This document shows, piece after piece, positions 23,135 through 37,277 of a stretch of DNA of 64,000 nt. A program made the position numbers and the translations under genes. A model generated the notes under the pieces. That model had not been told where the DNA came from, ran no database searches, and was given only the letters and a program-made list of their open reading frames with translations. This DNA is from Poecilobothrus nobilitatus (lineage: Eukaryota > Arthropoda > Insecta > Diptera > Dolichopodidae): assembly GCA_947095535.1 (NCBI GenBank), contig OX352773.1, forward strand, positions 264,794,515-264,858,514, given 5' to 3'. Each line of letters begins with the position of its first letter. Position 1 is the stretch's first letter.

Positions 23135-23245
23135 GCCAAATAATCAATAATTTACTGATACTAATAACTCCAGAAACTGATGTTTAGTCAAATATGAATA
23201 ATAAATGTCTCAGTAGATGACAAAGGAGCACACTTATTTATGAAA
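23135..23245 (+). repeat. Unclassified dispersed repeat, copy 1 of 3
   Basis: TAATCAATAATTTACTGATAC..CTCCAGAAACTGATGTTTAGTCAAATATGAATAATAAATG aligns with 26397-26508 and 51145-51246 (shared core CCAGAAACTGA and GTCAAATATGAATAATAAAT). Moderately diverged; no obvious ends. Confidence 0.55.
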
Positions 23246-24421
23246 AGAAGAAAAAAAAATGTAGTTACTTACTTTACTTAATATACTTAGCAATTTATTT
23301 CTCAGAACTGCAAAAATGGGAAATTTCACCATTTAAACACCATTTACTTACTGAATTGGTTTCAAAAAGTTGGTATTTTTTAGATTTACAATTTATCGGA
23401 ATTTAAATCTTAAGTATTAAGTAGGTAACTAATTTCTTTAATCGAAAAAAAAAAATTTGAATACTTAAATAAAAAAAAACTTATCTGTAAAACAAAACAA
23501 ATATACTTATGAGAAATTACATATACTTAATCGTACATAATTACTTTTTTTTTATCTGTTAGAGGTGTAGATCTTGGGAAGACACCAAAAACACCTAAAC
23601 CCCCTTGGTAGTGAATGATTTTTAACCGTAAAACCACCTTTTCTCGTATACTAAAAAAAATGGGATAATCATCCTAACTGCAAAACAGAATCATGGCTGA
23701 GGAATAGGAAAAGGATGAGTTTGCTCAAAAAGAAAAAAGAAAAGGAAAAAATGAATTAACTTATAGTATTTAGAAAATTTATGCTGCAGTAAGCGTTTTT
23801 CGGGTTATGGTTTTTTGAGTGGTACACATTATAAACTAATTTTATATTGCTAATAATACTCTTAACCTAATATTTAATTGTTTCAATTAAAATAAACTGA
23901 TTATATTAGCCTAAGAGTTGATTCTCACTCAAAAAATACTGTATTTAAACTTAAATTGGTCAACATAATCATAATATATTTAAGGTAAGTAGTTATTTAC
24001 ATTTTAATGAATGATTAACTACTTATAGAATTATCAATTAAATTAATTGTAGTAATGAAGACGATTAAAAATCCTGATGAGGAACTTAAAAGCAAATCGA
24101 TATGAAATTAAATTTATGTCCCAGTATAGTTATACCAAAGTTAAATTAAATAGATACTTTAAAATAGAGATTTGAAAATACATATATGCATTTTTAGAGC
24201 ATAAATTTTTAAAAAAGAAAAACACGAAATATAAATCTTATCTAATAACTACTAAACATTTTTGTTAAGTATGCATTAAATATAAATATTTTCTTAAAAA
24301 ATTTTCTATCAGTACTGCAACTTAAACGATACTATTATGTTATGATATTATCTAAAATCCGTTAAATTAATTTCTTCATTTAAATTATTATTAGTTTTTT
24401 GAACTTTAAGTCATAACTACC

Positions 24422-24453
<32 letters not shown>

Positions 24454-25341
24454 TATATGTAAGTATAGTCTCTAAAATTATTTTTACTTTTTAGGCATGT
24501 TTTTCTTTTTTAAATAATTTAAAAGCGTAAGAGTTTTATAAAAACTAACAATGCAAACATGCAAGCGAGTGAAACGGAGCACTTTTACTATATTATTATT
24601 ATTATTATAAGAAAACAAATTGTTTTTGTTATTTTTTTTTTTTTTTTTTCTTTCTCAACTTAAATTTATTAAATTTATACTTTTGCCTTTGATTAACTTA
24701 AAAAAAAACAAAAAAAAAAAAAAACAAAAAAAAAATGTAATAATCGTGTTATTTCCTGTAATTTCACAACATTAATCAAAAATACTCTTACTCTTTTACA
24801 TATACACTCAATTTACTTAACATAAATAAGCAGGTAAATGGTAATACATACGTATAGAAAAAATGCCTTCTATTCATCATGTATACATTAGCGTAATTTT
24901 TACTGTAATACTTTGTATCAACATATTTTTTTTTTTTTTTAAGTGCTAATGTAAATGAATGCATGTTATAAATTCATCAAACTGGAAAAAATTTTGTAAT
25001 GATAAGAAGAAAAAAAAAAATGAAGAAAAAGTGACAAAAATATCTACTAAATAAAATTATAAAAATTTCAACTTTTGGTAACTTTTAGTTTTAGTGATTT
25101 TTTTTTTTTTTGTACTTATTTTAATAATTTTTTATTTGAATTTCCCATCATAAACACAATCCAAATCCATCATCATCTTCTTTCTGCATATTTCTTGTGT
25201 TTGTACTGTTGTTGTTTTTATTTTTTACTACCGCGTTAACTACTATTAAATATAATAATAAAAAAATGATGGTGGTCTATAATCATATTTTATTAGTAGG
25301 CATTTTTCTTGAAAAATTTAATTTTTATATTTTCACTTTTA
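23246..25341. other. AT-rich DNA with a (TA)n microsatellite
   Basis: A TA dinucleotide run at about 24422-24449 and many A/T tracts. ATTTAAG|GTAAGT (about 23982) is an isolated donor-like site with no convincing exon before it. No gene called. Confidence 0.55.
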
Positions 25342-25678
25342 CAGAGTGTCCTATAAAAGATGAAAATTACGATATATGTAATAGGTAAAAGTAAAAGTAA
25401 AAAAAAAAAGGCAAAATGTTCGATATTAAGAATGTATCATTCTTTAACATTTTTCAAAATATCCATTTTATATGTACTTAGTTTGAATAAAAAGATGTTA
25501 ATTTTATAAAAGTAGTAGTACTAAGTATATAGTAGAAGTAGTATATTATAACGGTTCATCTATAAACATACTTAATCCAAGAAGGATATTATTTGTTTAT
25601 TAATAACTTAACAAGTAATATTATCTTGGCCAAAATTACTTTAAAAAATTTATTTAGGAAAAATTTTCAAACACCCTG
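25342..25678. mobile_element. Mariner-type MITE candidate
   Basis: Left end TA|CAGAGTGTCCTATAAAA and right end, reversed, TA|CAGGGTGTTTGAAAATT: the outer 16 bases match with a few transitions, and TA lies at both borders (25340-25341, 25679-25680). 337 bp and non-coding. The open frame 25197-25388 crosses its left border and is therefore not a gene. Confidence 0.5.
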
Positions 25679-25680
25679 TA

Positions 25681-26396
25681 TATGTTATTCACTTAGTATT
25701 CTTTATATTATTTTTAACTCACCTATTTTTACCCTGGTAAAAACTATATTTTAAGCTGTAAATAAAAAAAAAAAAAACAAAGAGAAAAAGAATTTCTTAG
25801 AAAAAAGTACATAAGTATTATTATATCTGTATGTAGTATACACGTATGTAATGTAGTATGTTGTATTCTTAGTTCTTACCGCTTAAATCACAGCAGTCAC
25901 AATTGTTCATAAAAGTCAAATGTTAAATTTGAAGAAAACATCAAAAAAAAAAAAAACAAAAAAAAACATCGTGTGTATGTTAAAAATATTATCTTGTACC
26001 CATATTTTCATTTCACATATAAATTAACATGTAAACATAACAACTATAACAATATGTTACTGTAAACTGTAAATTAACGAAAAATAATAAAATGGTGTTA
26101 AAAAATTTGTTAATTATTCTGTTTTTTTACAGTTTACAACAATCTTTCTAACATATAATAATTTGAAAGTAGTGTTAAATACAAAGTTTTGATTTGTTTT
26201 TTAAACAAATTCTAAAGAATTAATTTACAAAAATTTTAATTGTACATGATTATACTTAGTATGGCAAGTTTTTTAAGTGGTAAAGATCAACTTTACAAAA
26301 TTTCATGTTGTACATATACATATATGTATATAGGTATATAATGTTAAAGTTACTAAATATTTGAAAAATTAAGTACTTACTGTTAAATCTAAAAAT
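25681..26396. other. AT-rich non-coding DNA
   Basis: Poly-A tracts and TATG repeats (26311-26340). No gene seen. Confidence 0.55.
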
Positions 26397-26508
26397 GAAC
26401 CGAGTAATCAACGGTTTATTGAAGCTAATGATTTCAGAAGCTGAAGTTTAGTCAAATATTAGTATTAACTGACTTAGAAATTACTCTATGCTCCTCATAA
26501 AAGCGAAA
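26397..26508 (+). repeat. Unclassified dispersed repeat, copy 2 of 3
   Basis: GAGTAATCAACGGTTTATTG, then AAGCTAATGATTTCAGAAGCTGAAGTTTAGTCAAATATTA, then CTCTATGCTCCTCATAAAAG. It aligns throughout with 51145-51246 and 23135-23245. Confidence 0.6.
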
Positions 26509-29500
26509 GGTAGAGAAAAAAGAAGAAAATCCAAAAATTTCTTAAAAAAACTTTATTTAATTTAATTAGAATGTGGGGACTGAATGGGAACCGATAAAAT
26601 TAAGAAGAGAAAATTTGCTTACAGTTTATATATACAGTTTAATGATATTGTCATTTTACGTTTATAAGAAAAATTATCCGATTCTAAAATTCTTATGCTG
26701 AGACAGTTCTATTTTGTCTACATTCTACACTAATCAAAAACGGACGGTTACGTTTCCACTACTTAATTAAACTTAAAATTTTAATTAATAAGCTTTTTAA
26801 GCTTTATGAACGATGAGCTTTAAGAAGTATATTTTTATTATTTTGAGTTTATTGTTTTTAGTATTGGCGTATTCTATCTGTGTTATATAACTTCGAATTA
26901 AAAATGTCTGTTATTGATGTTTATAAAATGAATCAATACTTCTTTAACTCCTACAGATTCTTTAGTATTCAACATATGGCTTTCATTGCAATGTTAAAAA
27001 TTAACAGATTAGAACAGTAGAATCAATATAAAAGATGGAAGAATCAAAAAAAAAAAAAAAATATTTGACTGTTTTTGTAAACATTGCAAAAAAAATATTA
27101 GCTTCGAAAAGATGAAGTTCAAGTAAAAGTTCAACTCACTGTTAAGACAGACAATTAAAGAGATAAAAGGAAACTTTTTTTTTTTTTTTGTGCGTTAAAA
27201 GTTTGACAAATCTTTTTTTATAAATTTCCATTCAAATATTTTAAATTTTTAACTACATTATTTAAGTATACAGTTTTAGTTATACATTTCCTTTGTCTGG
27301 ATGAGTTCACTACAGAAATAATAAAAGAAATCATTTTTAAAAAATTAATCAATTTTCAAATATATTAACTTATTGTAAGAATTATTTCAAAACTTCTTCT
27401 TGAGTGAACATCCAAAACGGTGAACATATTGCTTTAATTTGAACTAAATTTTATCTGTCATGAAATTAATTCTATATGTAACAATATTGAAATTAAATAG
27501 GTATTCCGTAACCAAAAAGCATGCACGTATAATATTTTTATTCGAATTTTCGATTTAGTGAACATTTCAGTATAGTGAGAACAACCTGTGTTTTTATTTT
27601 GTTTTTACTTGTACATACATATATTGGACTATAGTTATTTGTTAAATATATAACTACTATGTACATAGTACATATATACTTTATATTTGTTTTAAAAATT
27701 TAAATAATGAAAATTATAAGTGATAAAGTTAATAAAAAGCTATAACTACTATTTATTTTACAATATAGAATAGAATATGAACTCAAATGTTTATATACAA
27801 ATTCTTATTTTAGTTTCGAATGGATGTTATAACAAATATAAGTACTTGATTTAATTTTTGAGAAGATCTTATCACTTATAAATGTAAAAAAAAAACTACA
27901 AATATAATAATAAGAATCTTAAAAAATAAATAAATAAAATAGAAAATTAACAGTCAGCAGCAGGGTGTATAATATGTAATTTTAAGATCTTAAAGAGGTT
28001 TGCTATTGCTAAAACATGATTTTATGAAATTTTAAAAGATTCGTTGATACGAATTATAAAATTCTGCTGTGTTATATTTGGTTGATTTGGTAAAAAAAAA
28101 AAAAAACAAGTCATGACAATTCAACATAAAATTTCACAGATACTTATTTTAATTAAAAAAAAAAAAAAAAAGATATTATTTAATTTTTTTCTTGTATAAT
28201 TTTGTAGAAGTTGAGATTTATATTAAAATATTGACGATGGTTTATAATGGTCGGAGTTTTTTTTTCTAAGGAAATTGTATTTTTGTCTAATATATTACTC
28301 AAAATGTAACTAATTAATTTCTTAACTTAAATCATAGCATAAGAATTTTTATATGTTACTAAAAATTAAATGATGGCGTTTTTTTCTTTTAGAAATTAAA
28401 CTTTATTTAAAAATCCAAAAAAACATAAGAACTTTATTGCAAACAAAGTAATTTTAACATCTGCGGTTGGTCATTCCAAGTAAATTAAAAGTCTAAAACG
28501 TGAAATATTTTAGAAAGAAAAACAACTTCTGAATAATAAAATAACAAATTTTTTTTTTTTTTTTTTGTTTAAGTTAAAATCTAACCATTTTTGGGTGTTG
28601 TCCAATAAATTAAGATGGTAAATGTACAAAATTTTTATACATATTTGGTATTTTCTTTTTTTTTCTTCTTCTAAAATCATGAGTGCTTTTTTAATTTTTT
28701 TTTTTTTTGAATATTTAATGTAGCAGTTTTTTATAACAAGAAGGTAGTTATATCTTTATAGAGTTAAGTAAACAAGTTTTTAGATGAACAAAAATTAAAT
28801 TAGTTATAAGAAAAAAAAACAACTATTCTAATAATCAGTATAGATTAAAATCTTGTGAAAATTAAAAGAAATAAAAATAAAAATAAAAATGACATAAGAA
28901 ATAATTGGAACTTCGAATACTTAGACCTTAAAGTTTTTTTGTTTTTTCAAATATTAATCGTTTTTTTATTAGGCTATAATTTTAAATATATAATTTAAAA
29001 ATTAGAAGATATTTTTTTTTTATTTAACTGGCAAGGTAGTATAGTTTAAGCTGAGCAAACAAACTATTTTTTTTTATTAATCTTCAATATTTTACTAAGA
29101 TTTATACGATCCAGAGGGGCGACATAAATAATGATAATGGCACTTTAATTAAATGTTGAAAACTGTAGATATATATAACTGATTTTATTGTTTACATTTT
29201 CTTAGCATATGTTCAGTTTTGTTCAAACAAGGCGTATCTGAATCACACATATATAAACCTACATGTTCGTTTACATCAGCCTACTTCTTCACCTTTAGTC
29301 AATATAATGAGATAACACCCTTAACTGCACATGCAGTATATATATTGATTAGAATTAGGGATAGCAAAAGATAAAAAAAAAGATGTGAATACTATGAATT
29401 CGCAATGGGACTGTAATTCGGTGATTAGACGTCAATGCTTGCCATCTCTTTTTTTGAATCCCTTTTCTTTCTACTTTTTTACTTTTATGACAGGAATCTA

Positions 29501-29840
29501 ACTTTTTTGAAGTGGTCAAAACTTAGGAATGCAAAAAATTAGAGAAATTCACTTTATTTGAAAAACTTTTTGTGCCTAACCATAGTTAATAAAAAAAATT
29601 TAACTTTTAAAACGATTAGTTCAGAATTTCAGTAAAGTTTCCAAGTTTCACCGTATTTAATAACAGCTAAAAATGTTAAAAAACATGTAGAAAAGAAATG
29701 TCAAAAAAAGTGGAACAAACTTTTATAATTTCTATTTTTCAGTTTCAAAAAAAAGTGGACAAAAAGGGATGAAAAATTGATGCTTTGAGTATGAAAAATG
29801 GATAAAAAGATGACGTCTAACCGATAAGTAAGAGAACAAT
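26509..29840. other. AT-rich non-coding DNA
   Basis: Homopolymer-rich DNA. A GGTTGGTCATTCCAAGTAAA (28463-28482) resembles the TGTTGGTCATTC block of the SINE-like copies at 8281 and 41811, but without a tRNA-like head. No gene seen. Confidence 0.55.
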
Positions 29841-30125
29841 GAATCCACCTGTTATTATTACTATTTTGCTATCAGTGACGAAGCTATCATCAGGTATAAC
29901 ATGCAAAAATATTTTATTTATTATTGTCCATCTTTTTTAGTCCTTCCTCTTTTACTTATGTTATTTTCATTACATTGCTATTTAAATTTTCCATCTCTAG
30001 AATTGTACCTCAAGTCATATAACTTTTATAGCCAAAATAACCAAAAATGGAACCGAATATATGAAGTGTTCTCGTTAATTTTTATATCCCTTAAGGTATT
30101 TGAATTTATCTTCTTTATTGGATAA
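29841..30125 (+). CDS. Weak candidate: small hydrophobic protein, possibly two exons
   Basis: ATG at 29840 opens a signal-peptide-like start (MNPPVIITILLSVTKLSSG). A frame in another phase runs to the stop at 30125 (LPLLLMLFSLHCYL..., ending FEFIFFIG) and is also hydrophobic. A GTATAA donor after TCATCAG (about 29894) and a CATCTTTTTTAG acceptor (about 29940) would join them in frame, but the intron would be only 47 bp. Both pieces may equally be chance AT-rich frames. No family recognised. Confidence 0.2.
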   Translation, partial: ESTCYYYYFAISDEAIIRYNMQKYFIYYCPSFLVLPLLLMLFSLHCYLNFPSLELYLKSYNFYSQNNQKWNRIYEVFSLIFISLKVFEFIFFIG

Positions 30126-33100
30126 CAGAGTAAGTAATTCTTTGCTTCAAAAAATATGTTATGTATAAAAGATTAATATATTTTTTTTATAAAAGAAATC
30201 CATTAATAAAGAACGAATTAAAAATTTTTTTGGGGGGAAATTAATTATATGTTACTATTTTTTGGGTTTAAAAATCAATTTTAACTTCCTGGTTTTAATT
30301 TTTTTTTTTTGTAGTTATTAAAAAAAAAAATATTAATATACTTATATTTATTTGTAATTTATAATTAATTATATATATGTATCTAGTAAAAATGATACTG
30401 TGCGGGGGTGTTAGAACTTAACACAAAAATGTTTTTTTTTATACTTTTTATATAGTTTTAAAAATAATTTTTTCCATGATTTTATAAAACATTTCATTAC
30501 GAAGCTGTTTAAATTTTTGAAAAATTTATTCTTTCATTATTTCCGTCTGTTATTCCATTAAATTTTATTATGATATCCTCGTCAGATGAACAGTAAATTT
30601 TTTTGTTTCCAAAAAATTTGTGAAAAATCCCAAATCTAGATTGTTTACTATAACTATACTTATATAAATAATTATTACCTAAGTAATATTATGAAATGGT
30701 TTGCCCACGATATCCCAAATACAAAATCCTAAAATTTAAAAACCCGAAATTTCAAATATTTTTTCGGGATCCTTATCGATTTTCTGAAAAAAAAATCTTT
30801 ATATGTATTCTGGAAAAGGCACATTACTCTGATTTTGTAACCAACTATAAAATCTCTCCTAATATTTTTTTGTATTTATACATATTTCAACAACAAAACA
30901 TTTAAAAAAGTGGGGACTGCTGCCATAAAATATGGGGCGAATAAACAAAATTCAAAATTCAATACTTTTTGAAGTTTTGTAATTCCAATTTTAAGGATTT
31001 TGTAATTTAGAATTTTGAAATTTCAGATTTCGTAGCTCCGATTGACTTTAAATTATTGTTACAGCATTAACAGTTTTGAATAATTATTCTGTGTTACGAC
31101 AGAAGAGTCAAGAATTGGTTCTTGGATTATACAATAATTCTTGTTTAGTTTGCTTCCCAACATTTAGAATGTCAAATGAAAAGTTTATTTGAAGGATTAT
31201 TTCCACACAAGGACGTTCCGTTCACTTAAGATTTAAATTTTCTGTTTGCTATTTACATATTATAGTACATATTTTTATTTTCTTTAGATACTCTAACGCC
31301 TATGATACCCCACATAGAGTTTGATATTTTTATAATATTTTTTTTAATTTATAACTTTAATTAAATATTATTTAATAGCTAAGTATATTTTTTATATTTT
31401 GCTATCGCTTTAATTGCTTATAAGTAATTTTTTTTTTAAATTATGACATAAAATTTAAAAAAAATAAAATAATTCGATTATCTTTGGTGTACACCTCTGT
31501 TTTTTTTTTCTTTTTGGGGTAATGTTTTTTTATTTTATATTTATTTTTCAAATCAAAATTCCAAAGTTTTTATAAAGTTTTAAAGAAATTAAACTAAATT
31601 TTATGGATTCAAAAATATTTCTTAAAAAAAAAAAAATAAAAATTCAAATAATTAAAAATATACGAATTCCCATATAAGGTCAATTTTAAAATGATTTCAT
31701 AGAAAATAAAAAAAAAAAATTAAATATTTTTTTTTTTTTTGTAATATTTAATTTAATTAAATACGAAATAATTTTTGTTGAATTAAATTTTGTATGTTAT
31801 TTTTCTTGCATGATTCCATAACGCTTTTTTTTTTTTATAAGTAACAAGTTAAGTGAAAATCATAAGTCACTCACATTTACGATTCATTTAATTGTACCGA
31901 AGTTGTCTAGTGATTATTATGTTGTAAATTAAATTTTTTTTCATTATTTTTTCTATGAACAAAAAAAAAAAAAAAATAAACAATTATGAGAAACGATGAA
32001 GTTTTTATATTTTATTTAATTTTATTACTTTTTTTTCTTTCTGTTTTTAAATTTTTGAAGCCATGTTTAGCAATACAGAAATTTTTTCATTATAATTTTA
32101 ACCTAATTTTTGTTTTTAACTTTTAAATCAACTTTTTATTATATTTATGTATAATTTTTATAAAAATTAAAATTAAAATTTTAAATTGTTCATTCGTCCA
32201 ACTGATACTTACTTACTTAATAAAGTGAATTCATGTTTAAGTATGTAATTACAATTCATTATTCTGGCTAGTCTTTGTTTTGCTATTTTTGAACTTATCC
32301 ACTAAGAGTTTTAGCTTCAGATTTAATTTAGCTTCATTATAATCACTTTAGATCATTAAAATTTGCTTCTGACAATTTCAAATCTTCAAATACCTATATA
32401 TGCATTATACTTAGCATCAATAACAGTTAATAATAATATATTTTTAATAAATTGCATAGTTTTAGGTGCTACCTTCATATTTTTCATTGCTAAATGATAA
32501 AAATCAAATAGACTTGCATTACTTTAAGCAAAAACCTTTTTTAAAAAAGTATAAATTACATATTTATATATAAACGTAATGAGGATTATATACGAGTACT
32601 AAAATATAACGAAAAAACTGATTACTGCAACTGTAATCATAATAAATATAAGAGATTATTGCTTGAATCTTAAGTATATGCCAAATTTTTAGAAAAAAAA
32701 TGCTTATTGTAAATGACACAATAAATCTTATAGAACAATAATATATTGTTTAGAAATAGTTAAAATAATAAGAGTTAATGGTGATGATGAAATTTAAGAA
32801 GGAAAAATTTCAAAAAAAATAAAATATTTTCTGTGTTGCTACTATAACCTCAAAAAATAATATTAAAATTTCTAGTACCTACGTTGTATTTTTTTTGTTT
32901 TTCTTATTATTAATTATAAATTTTATAAATAAAACTAGAAAAAAAAAAAAAAAAATATCGTCTTAACTTTTAAAATAAAGAAGCTCAAAGTTCATGCAAT
33001 TTACTTTTTTATTTTTATTTACTTAGTTATATTTTAAGTATAATTATGAGCTTTAATTAAGTTTAAGAATTTTTTTCGCGTCATTAACCGTTTAGAAATT

Positions 33101-34499
33101 AATGTCGAAAAACAAAACATTATAACATAATAGAAATATTATTTGAATATTATTAACTTGGGTGTTTTATTTAAAAAAAAATTGAAAAATTCAAAATTTA
33201 TATTTAAAGTACAATGGGTTTTTAATAATAAAGTTTCGTTTTTTTTTCTAAGCTTATATATAATTTTATTACCATAATATTGTAATTGAATCTTAAAAGG
33301 CAATCATATCACTATTCACTAATATAAAGACCATAGCTTTAATGATACAACGAAATGTTGCAATATTTTTTTTTTTTTAAATAATGTATAGGAGATTTTC
33401 TTATATTTAAACCAATCCTTTAAAAACAATCATTTAAATTTTGCATTAAGTAAACAAAATTTTTAATATCTAAAATATTTTTTATGTTGATTTATAATTG
33501 AATTTCCATAGTGTCTGTGCTATTAGAAGCTTAACATATTTCAAATAAGTTTGTTGAACTTTAAGAGCTTTAGGAATTGAAATAATTCAACATAACACTC
33601 TAATACACTATGATGTTATAGGGAATCTAAATTTAAATTCTTAAAAGGGGAAAATGGCAATGGTAGGTTTTTCTATAAAACGTATAGTTGATAATAAAAG
33701 TTTTACTTATTTACTATTAATTTAATTATTTTCTTATTATTCTTCTAATTACTTAATTTAAAATAATTATAATTTTTTTTTGAGAGTATACAAAGAATAC
33801 TGAAATAAGTACTCCATAGTATTTGAACGTATATGACATAGGAGAAAACTTGGAGTGCAAAAACTTTACTTAATTTATTTTGAAATAGTTAAAAGATTTG
33901 TCATTTTATAAATTTTTTTTGTTAATTAATCGTTTCTGTAAAAAAAAATATAAAAGTAAACTTTCTTTATTGTAAAAGATTTGAAAATTTTGAAATTGTA
34001 ATTTAACATGTATTTTTAATTACGCATGTATATATACATTTTGATTACTTGACTTCCTGTCTACTCAAATAAACATAAATCAAATGTTTTAAGCAGTTAT
34101 GGAATTTTTTTATTTGTAAGTTAGAGTAATTCCCCGTTTTTTTTTTTTTTGTTGACGTTTTAATAATATAAACAAGAATTAAAGTGATTATTTTAATTAA
34201 ATAAAAGTCATTAGGTATTTCGTTTTTCATAAATAATTTATTTAAAAGGTTTTTAACATCATATTTTAAATTTTAACATAATTTTAATCTCGATTGACGA
34301 TTGATCATTGATCAACATAAGGTACGAAATAGTGCAAACAAATACAGATATTGTTATTCAAGACTTAGCAATGTCTTAATAGAAATGGACATAATTTGCT
34401 GGTTGTTCAACTTCTCCAATTACAAAATACTTTTACCTATTAAAAATAATTTATATGATAATTGTATAAATAATTAGATACTTTAGGTATTAGGGGATT
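30126..34499. other. AT-rich DNA with a minor inverted repeat
   Basis: TACAAAATCCTAAAATTT (about 30720) is met in reverse (CAATTTTAAGGATTTTGTA) at about 30987-31005, bracketing 290 bp; this could be an old MITE. The 69-codon frame at 30696-30905 overlaps that repeat and is not supported. The rest holds homopolymers only. Confidence 0.45.
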
Positions 34500-35090
34500 A
34501 CATTTGGTATAATACACACGCTGAAAGAATCGCAAGAGAGCACACGAAGAAAGATCGCAAAGAAGAACCTTGGGAGAGAGCTATTGAGAAAATGTCTCCG
34601 AAGTAATAGCACTTGACCTGTAGACCATCTTTTGATTCTTTAGGAAAAGTGACTGGTTCGATGCGCCGCTGTGATGAACGAATGCCTCATGAAGTTGGTT
34701 ACACAACGAGTCGCTATAGATCTAAGGATAGTGGTATTTTCCTCTTACCAAACAACAAAAACTACTTTCTTTTCCTTCCAATACCCTGTTCAAGTTGATA
34801 TTACTCATTTTCATAATGCACTCTCGGAAAATTTAATAAAGATGGTTTCTCCTATCGATCCTATGCCGTTAACCACCTCTGGTTAGTTAAGTCACCTTTA
34901 GAGTACCTGGTTTGGTTACTTTTTCTGACAATCGCTCGGTTGCCACACACATTAGTTTTCATTGGCGGTGACCGTCCTCTGCCACTGAGAGGTGTATTGG
35001 GATTTTCCTTTCCTTGAACTTAAAACCAAAATGGAATTTCCTACGCTCTCCAAGGCTTCAGATGACCAACAACCATTAGGTACTTCTAAA
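34500..35090. other. G+C-richer island, probable degraded element or processed copy
   Basis: Clearly more complex and G+C-rich than its surroundings (for example GATGCGCCGCTGTGATGAAC, and CATTGGCGGTGACCGTCCTC near 34960). Frames of about 61-71 codons overlap in two phases at 34613-34886 and neither dominates. No splice sites, repeats or motifs let me name it. It could be a fragment of a retroelement, a degraded gene or a non-coding RNA exon. Confidence 0.35.
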
Positions 35091-37277
35091 ATTTTACTTA
35101 AGAAAACCGTTCTTTAAATTGAACTACATATATGTACGTACATAATATGTACATATACATATATGCAAACCTATGTATGTATGTACATACATATACTGAA
35201 ATCACAAAAAAATCTGGTACAAAAATCTTTAAAAATTTACTAAAACATAATTTAAAAATTATTTTTGCAAACTTATTACCATAAACAAAATAAACAATGA
35301 AACAAAATCAAAATGAAATTTAATTAAAAAGTTCGTTAATGTTTATTTGTAATTTCCAGACTTGTTTTTAATATTGAAAAATAATAACACAATAAAAACG
35401 AAAAAATTATTTTAAGAACAATTTTTTAATTAAACAAAACATTTATATATATGTACGTATACATTGTAAACATACATACTTATTATGTACCTATAACCAT
35501 AAATAATAAATATGTATGTATGTTCAACCAAATGTATATGGATTATAAGCGTATGTTTATTTTATTTCCGATTTCAATTTTAAAATTAAATTTTATATTA
35601 AAAATGTTCACAATTAAATTTCAATTTTTTTTATGAATATTTTGGTGTTTTTGTTATTATTTTTTTTTTTCGTCTTCTGCCACATTTTGTAAATATTTAA
35701 AGAGACGCCATTTTTATCTTCATCACCTACAACTTATTTAACAACAAAAATTGTCTGTCAGTTTAGTTTATGGTTAAAAAAAAAAAATTAAATTGATAAA
35801 TTAATTTTAAATAGCATAGACATAGATACATACATACATACATATATGAAAACAAAATACGCAATTAATTTACTTCCAATGTCACACCAAAAAGTGTTCC
35901 ATTAAATTGGCAACATTTAAAACAAAACAAAAAAAGTAAACAGCAATTAATTAAAGATGCAGTGTATACCTACAATTATAAACAATTAATAATATGTATT
36001 GTTTTGTTATTATTGATTTATGGATTTTTTATTACAAGAAGACTCACAAAATGATGCGAATAAATTAATTAAGGAAATGTAATAATTCTTTTTCTTCTTC
36101 TTAAATTAATAAAACATCTGCTAATTATTATTAATATACAATATAATATGGCTGTTTGGAATGTTGAATGTTGGTTTTTAAGGGTTGATTGTCGAAATTG
36201 GTGATGTTTAATTCCATTTTAATATTAATTAAAAAAACAAAAAAAAACAAAAGAACTAAAGAATTCCAGTTGATGACATGTATATATGTAAAAAAAAAAG
36301 AAAAAAAAAATTCTATTAACCTGTCATTTTGACTATGTAAAATAAATGTAAGAAATGTCAGAGAAGACTTTTCTTTTTGTTTTATACTTACTACATTGGG
36401 TGTAATAATAAATTACTTGCCATTATATTTTTGTATACATTCTCTATAATAAAAAACCAAGAAAAAAATTATTTATTGTTTCTTTTAAAATGATTTATTT
36501 ACAAATATGATATGATACGTGTACGTATACATTCAAATATATACATACTAAGTATGTATATTTTATAAAAATCTATTGGCATAGCTACGTAATACTTACA
36601 CTAGGCCTATAGTCAGTGATATATTAATAAAGTTGTATAAAAAGCACCTACGCAGTAAACCAAAATTTCTTTTCTAGAGAATAAAGTATATAATATGTAA
36701 GTAAGCATGTACATATATAAGTAAGTATAAGTATTTCTGAGTCATTTTTCATTTTGAATTTTTTTTACTGTTTTTTTTATGACAAAAACCAAGCAAAGTA
36801 CCTATGTACATTATATACGTTAAGTATACACAACTCAAATTTTCTCTTATTTTTTTTTTTTTTTGGAAATTTAAAAAGAACTTTAGTAAAAAAGCTGATC
36901 TAAAATGAATTGCAATATTAAATTCAAATTAAAAATGGAAATTATGATAATAGAATTACCTAGAATTTTTTCATATATGTATAATAAAATATATAAATGT
37001 GTAGGTACGTACGTACCATATGTATATAATATTTAAGTTCCTACGTTTGCATGTATTATTGAATAAAATATGGTCTAATTAATGAATAATTAATAGAAAT
37101 TCAAATGGATATAGTAAAAATGTTCTTATTTAAGTATATTTAATATAAAAATACAAATAGAAAATATTTTTATGAAATAAATTTAAAAAAAAAATCTTAA
37201 AGATGATGCCTTGTATTATAGATGATATATATTACATATTAAGAAATCTATATACTTATGTATATACTAATAGAGAG
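35091..37277. other. Microsatellite-rich AT DNA
   Basis: Dense TATG/TACA/TACGTA repeats at 35127-35200, 35440-35530, 35825-35850, 36490-36560, 36690-36735 and 36955-37060. No gene seen. Confidence 0.6.

Noticed and set aside
23905..23990. Possible exon between TATATTAG and AAG|GTAAGT
   Set aside because: The only open phase does not match the start exon at 13946, and the sequence has no coding character.
24422..24449. Regular short repeats as a CRISPR-like or regulatory array
   Set aside because: A simple TA dinucleotide microsatellite in a eukaryotic genome; there are no spacers.
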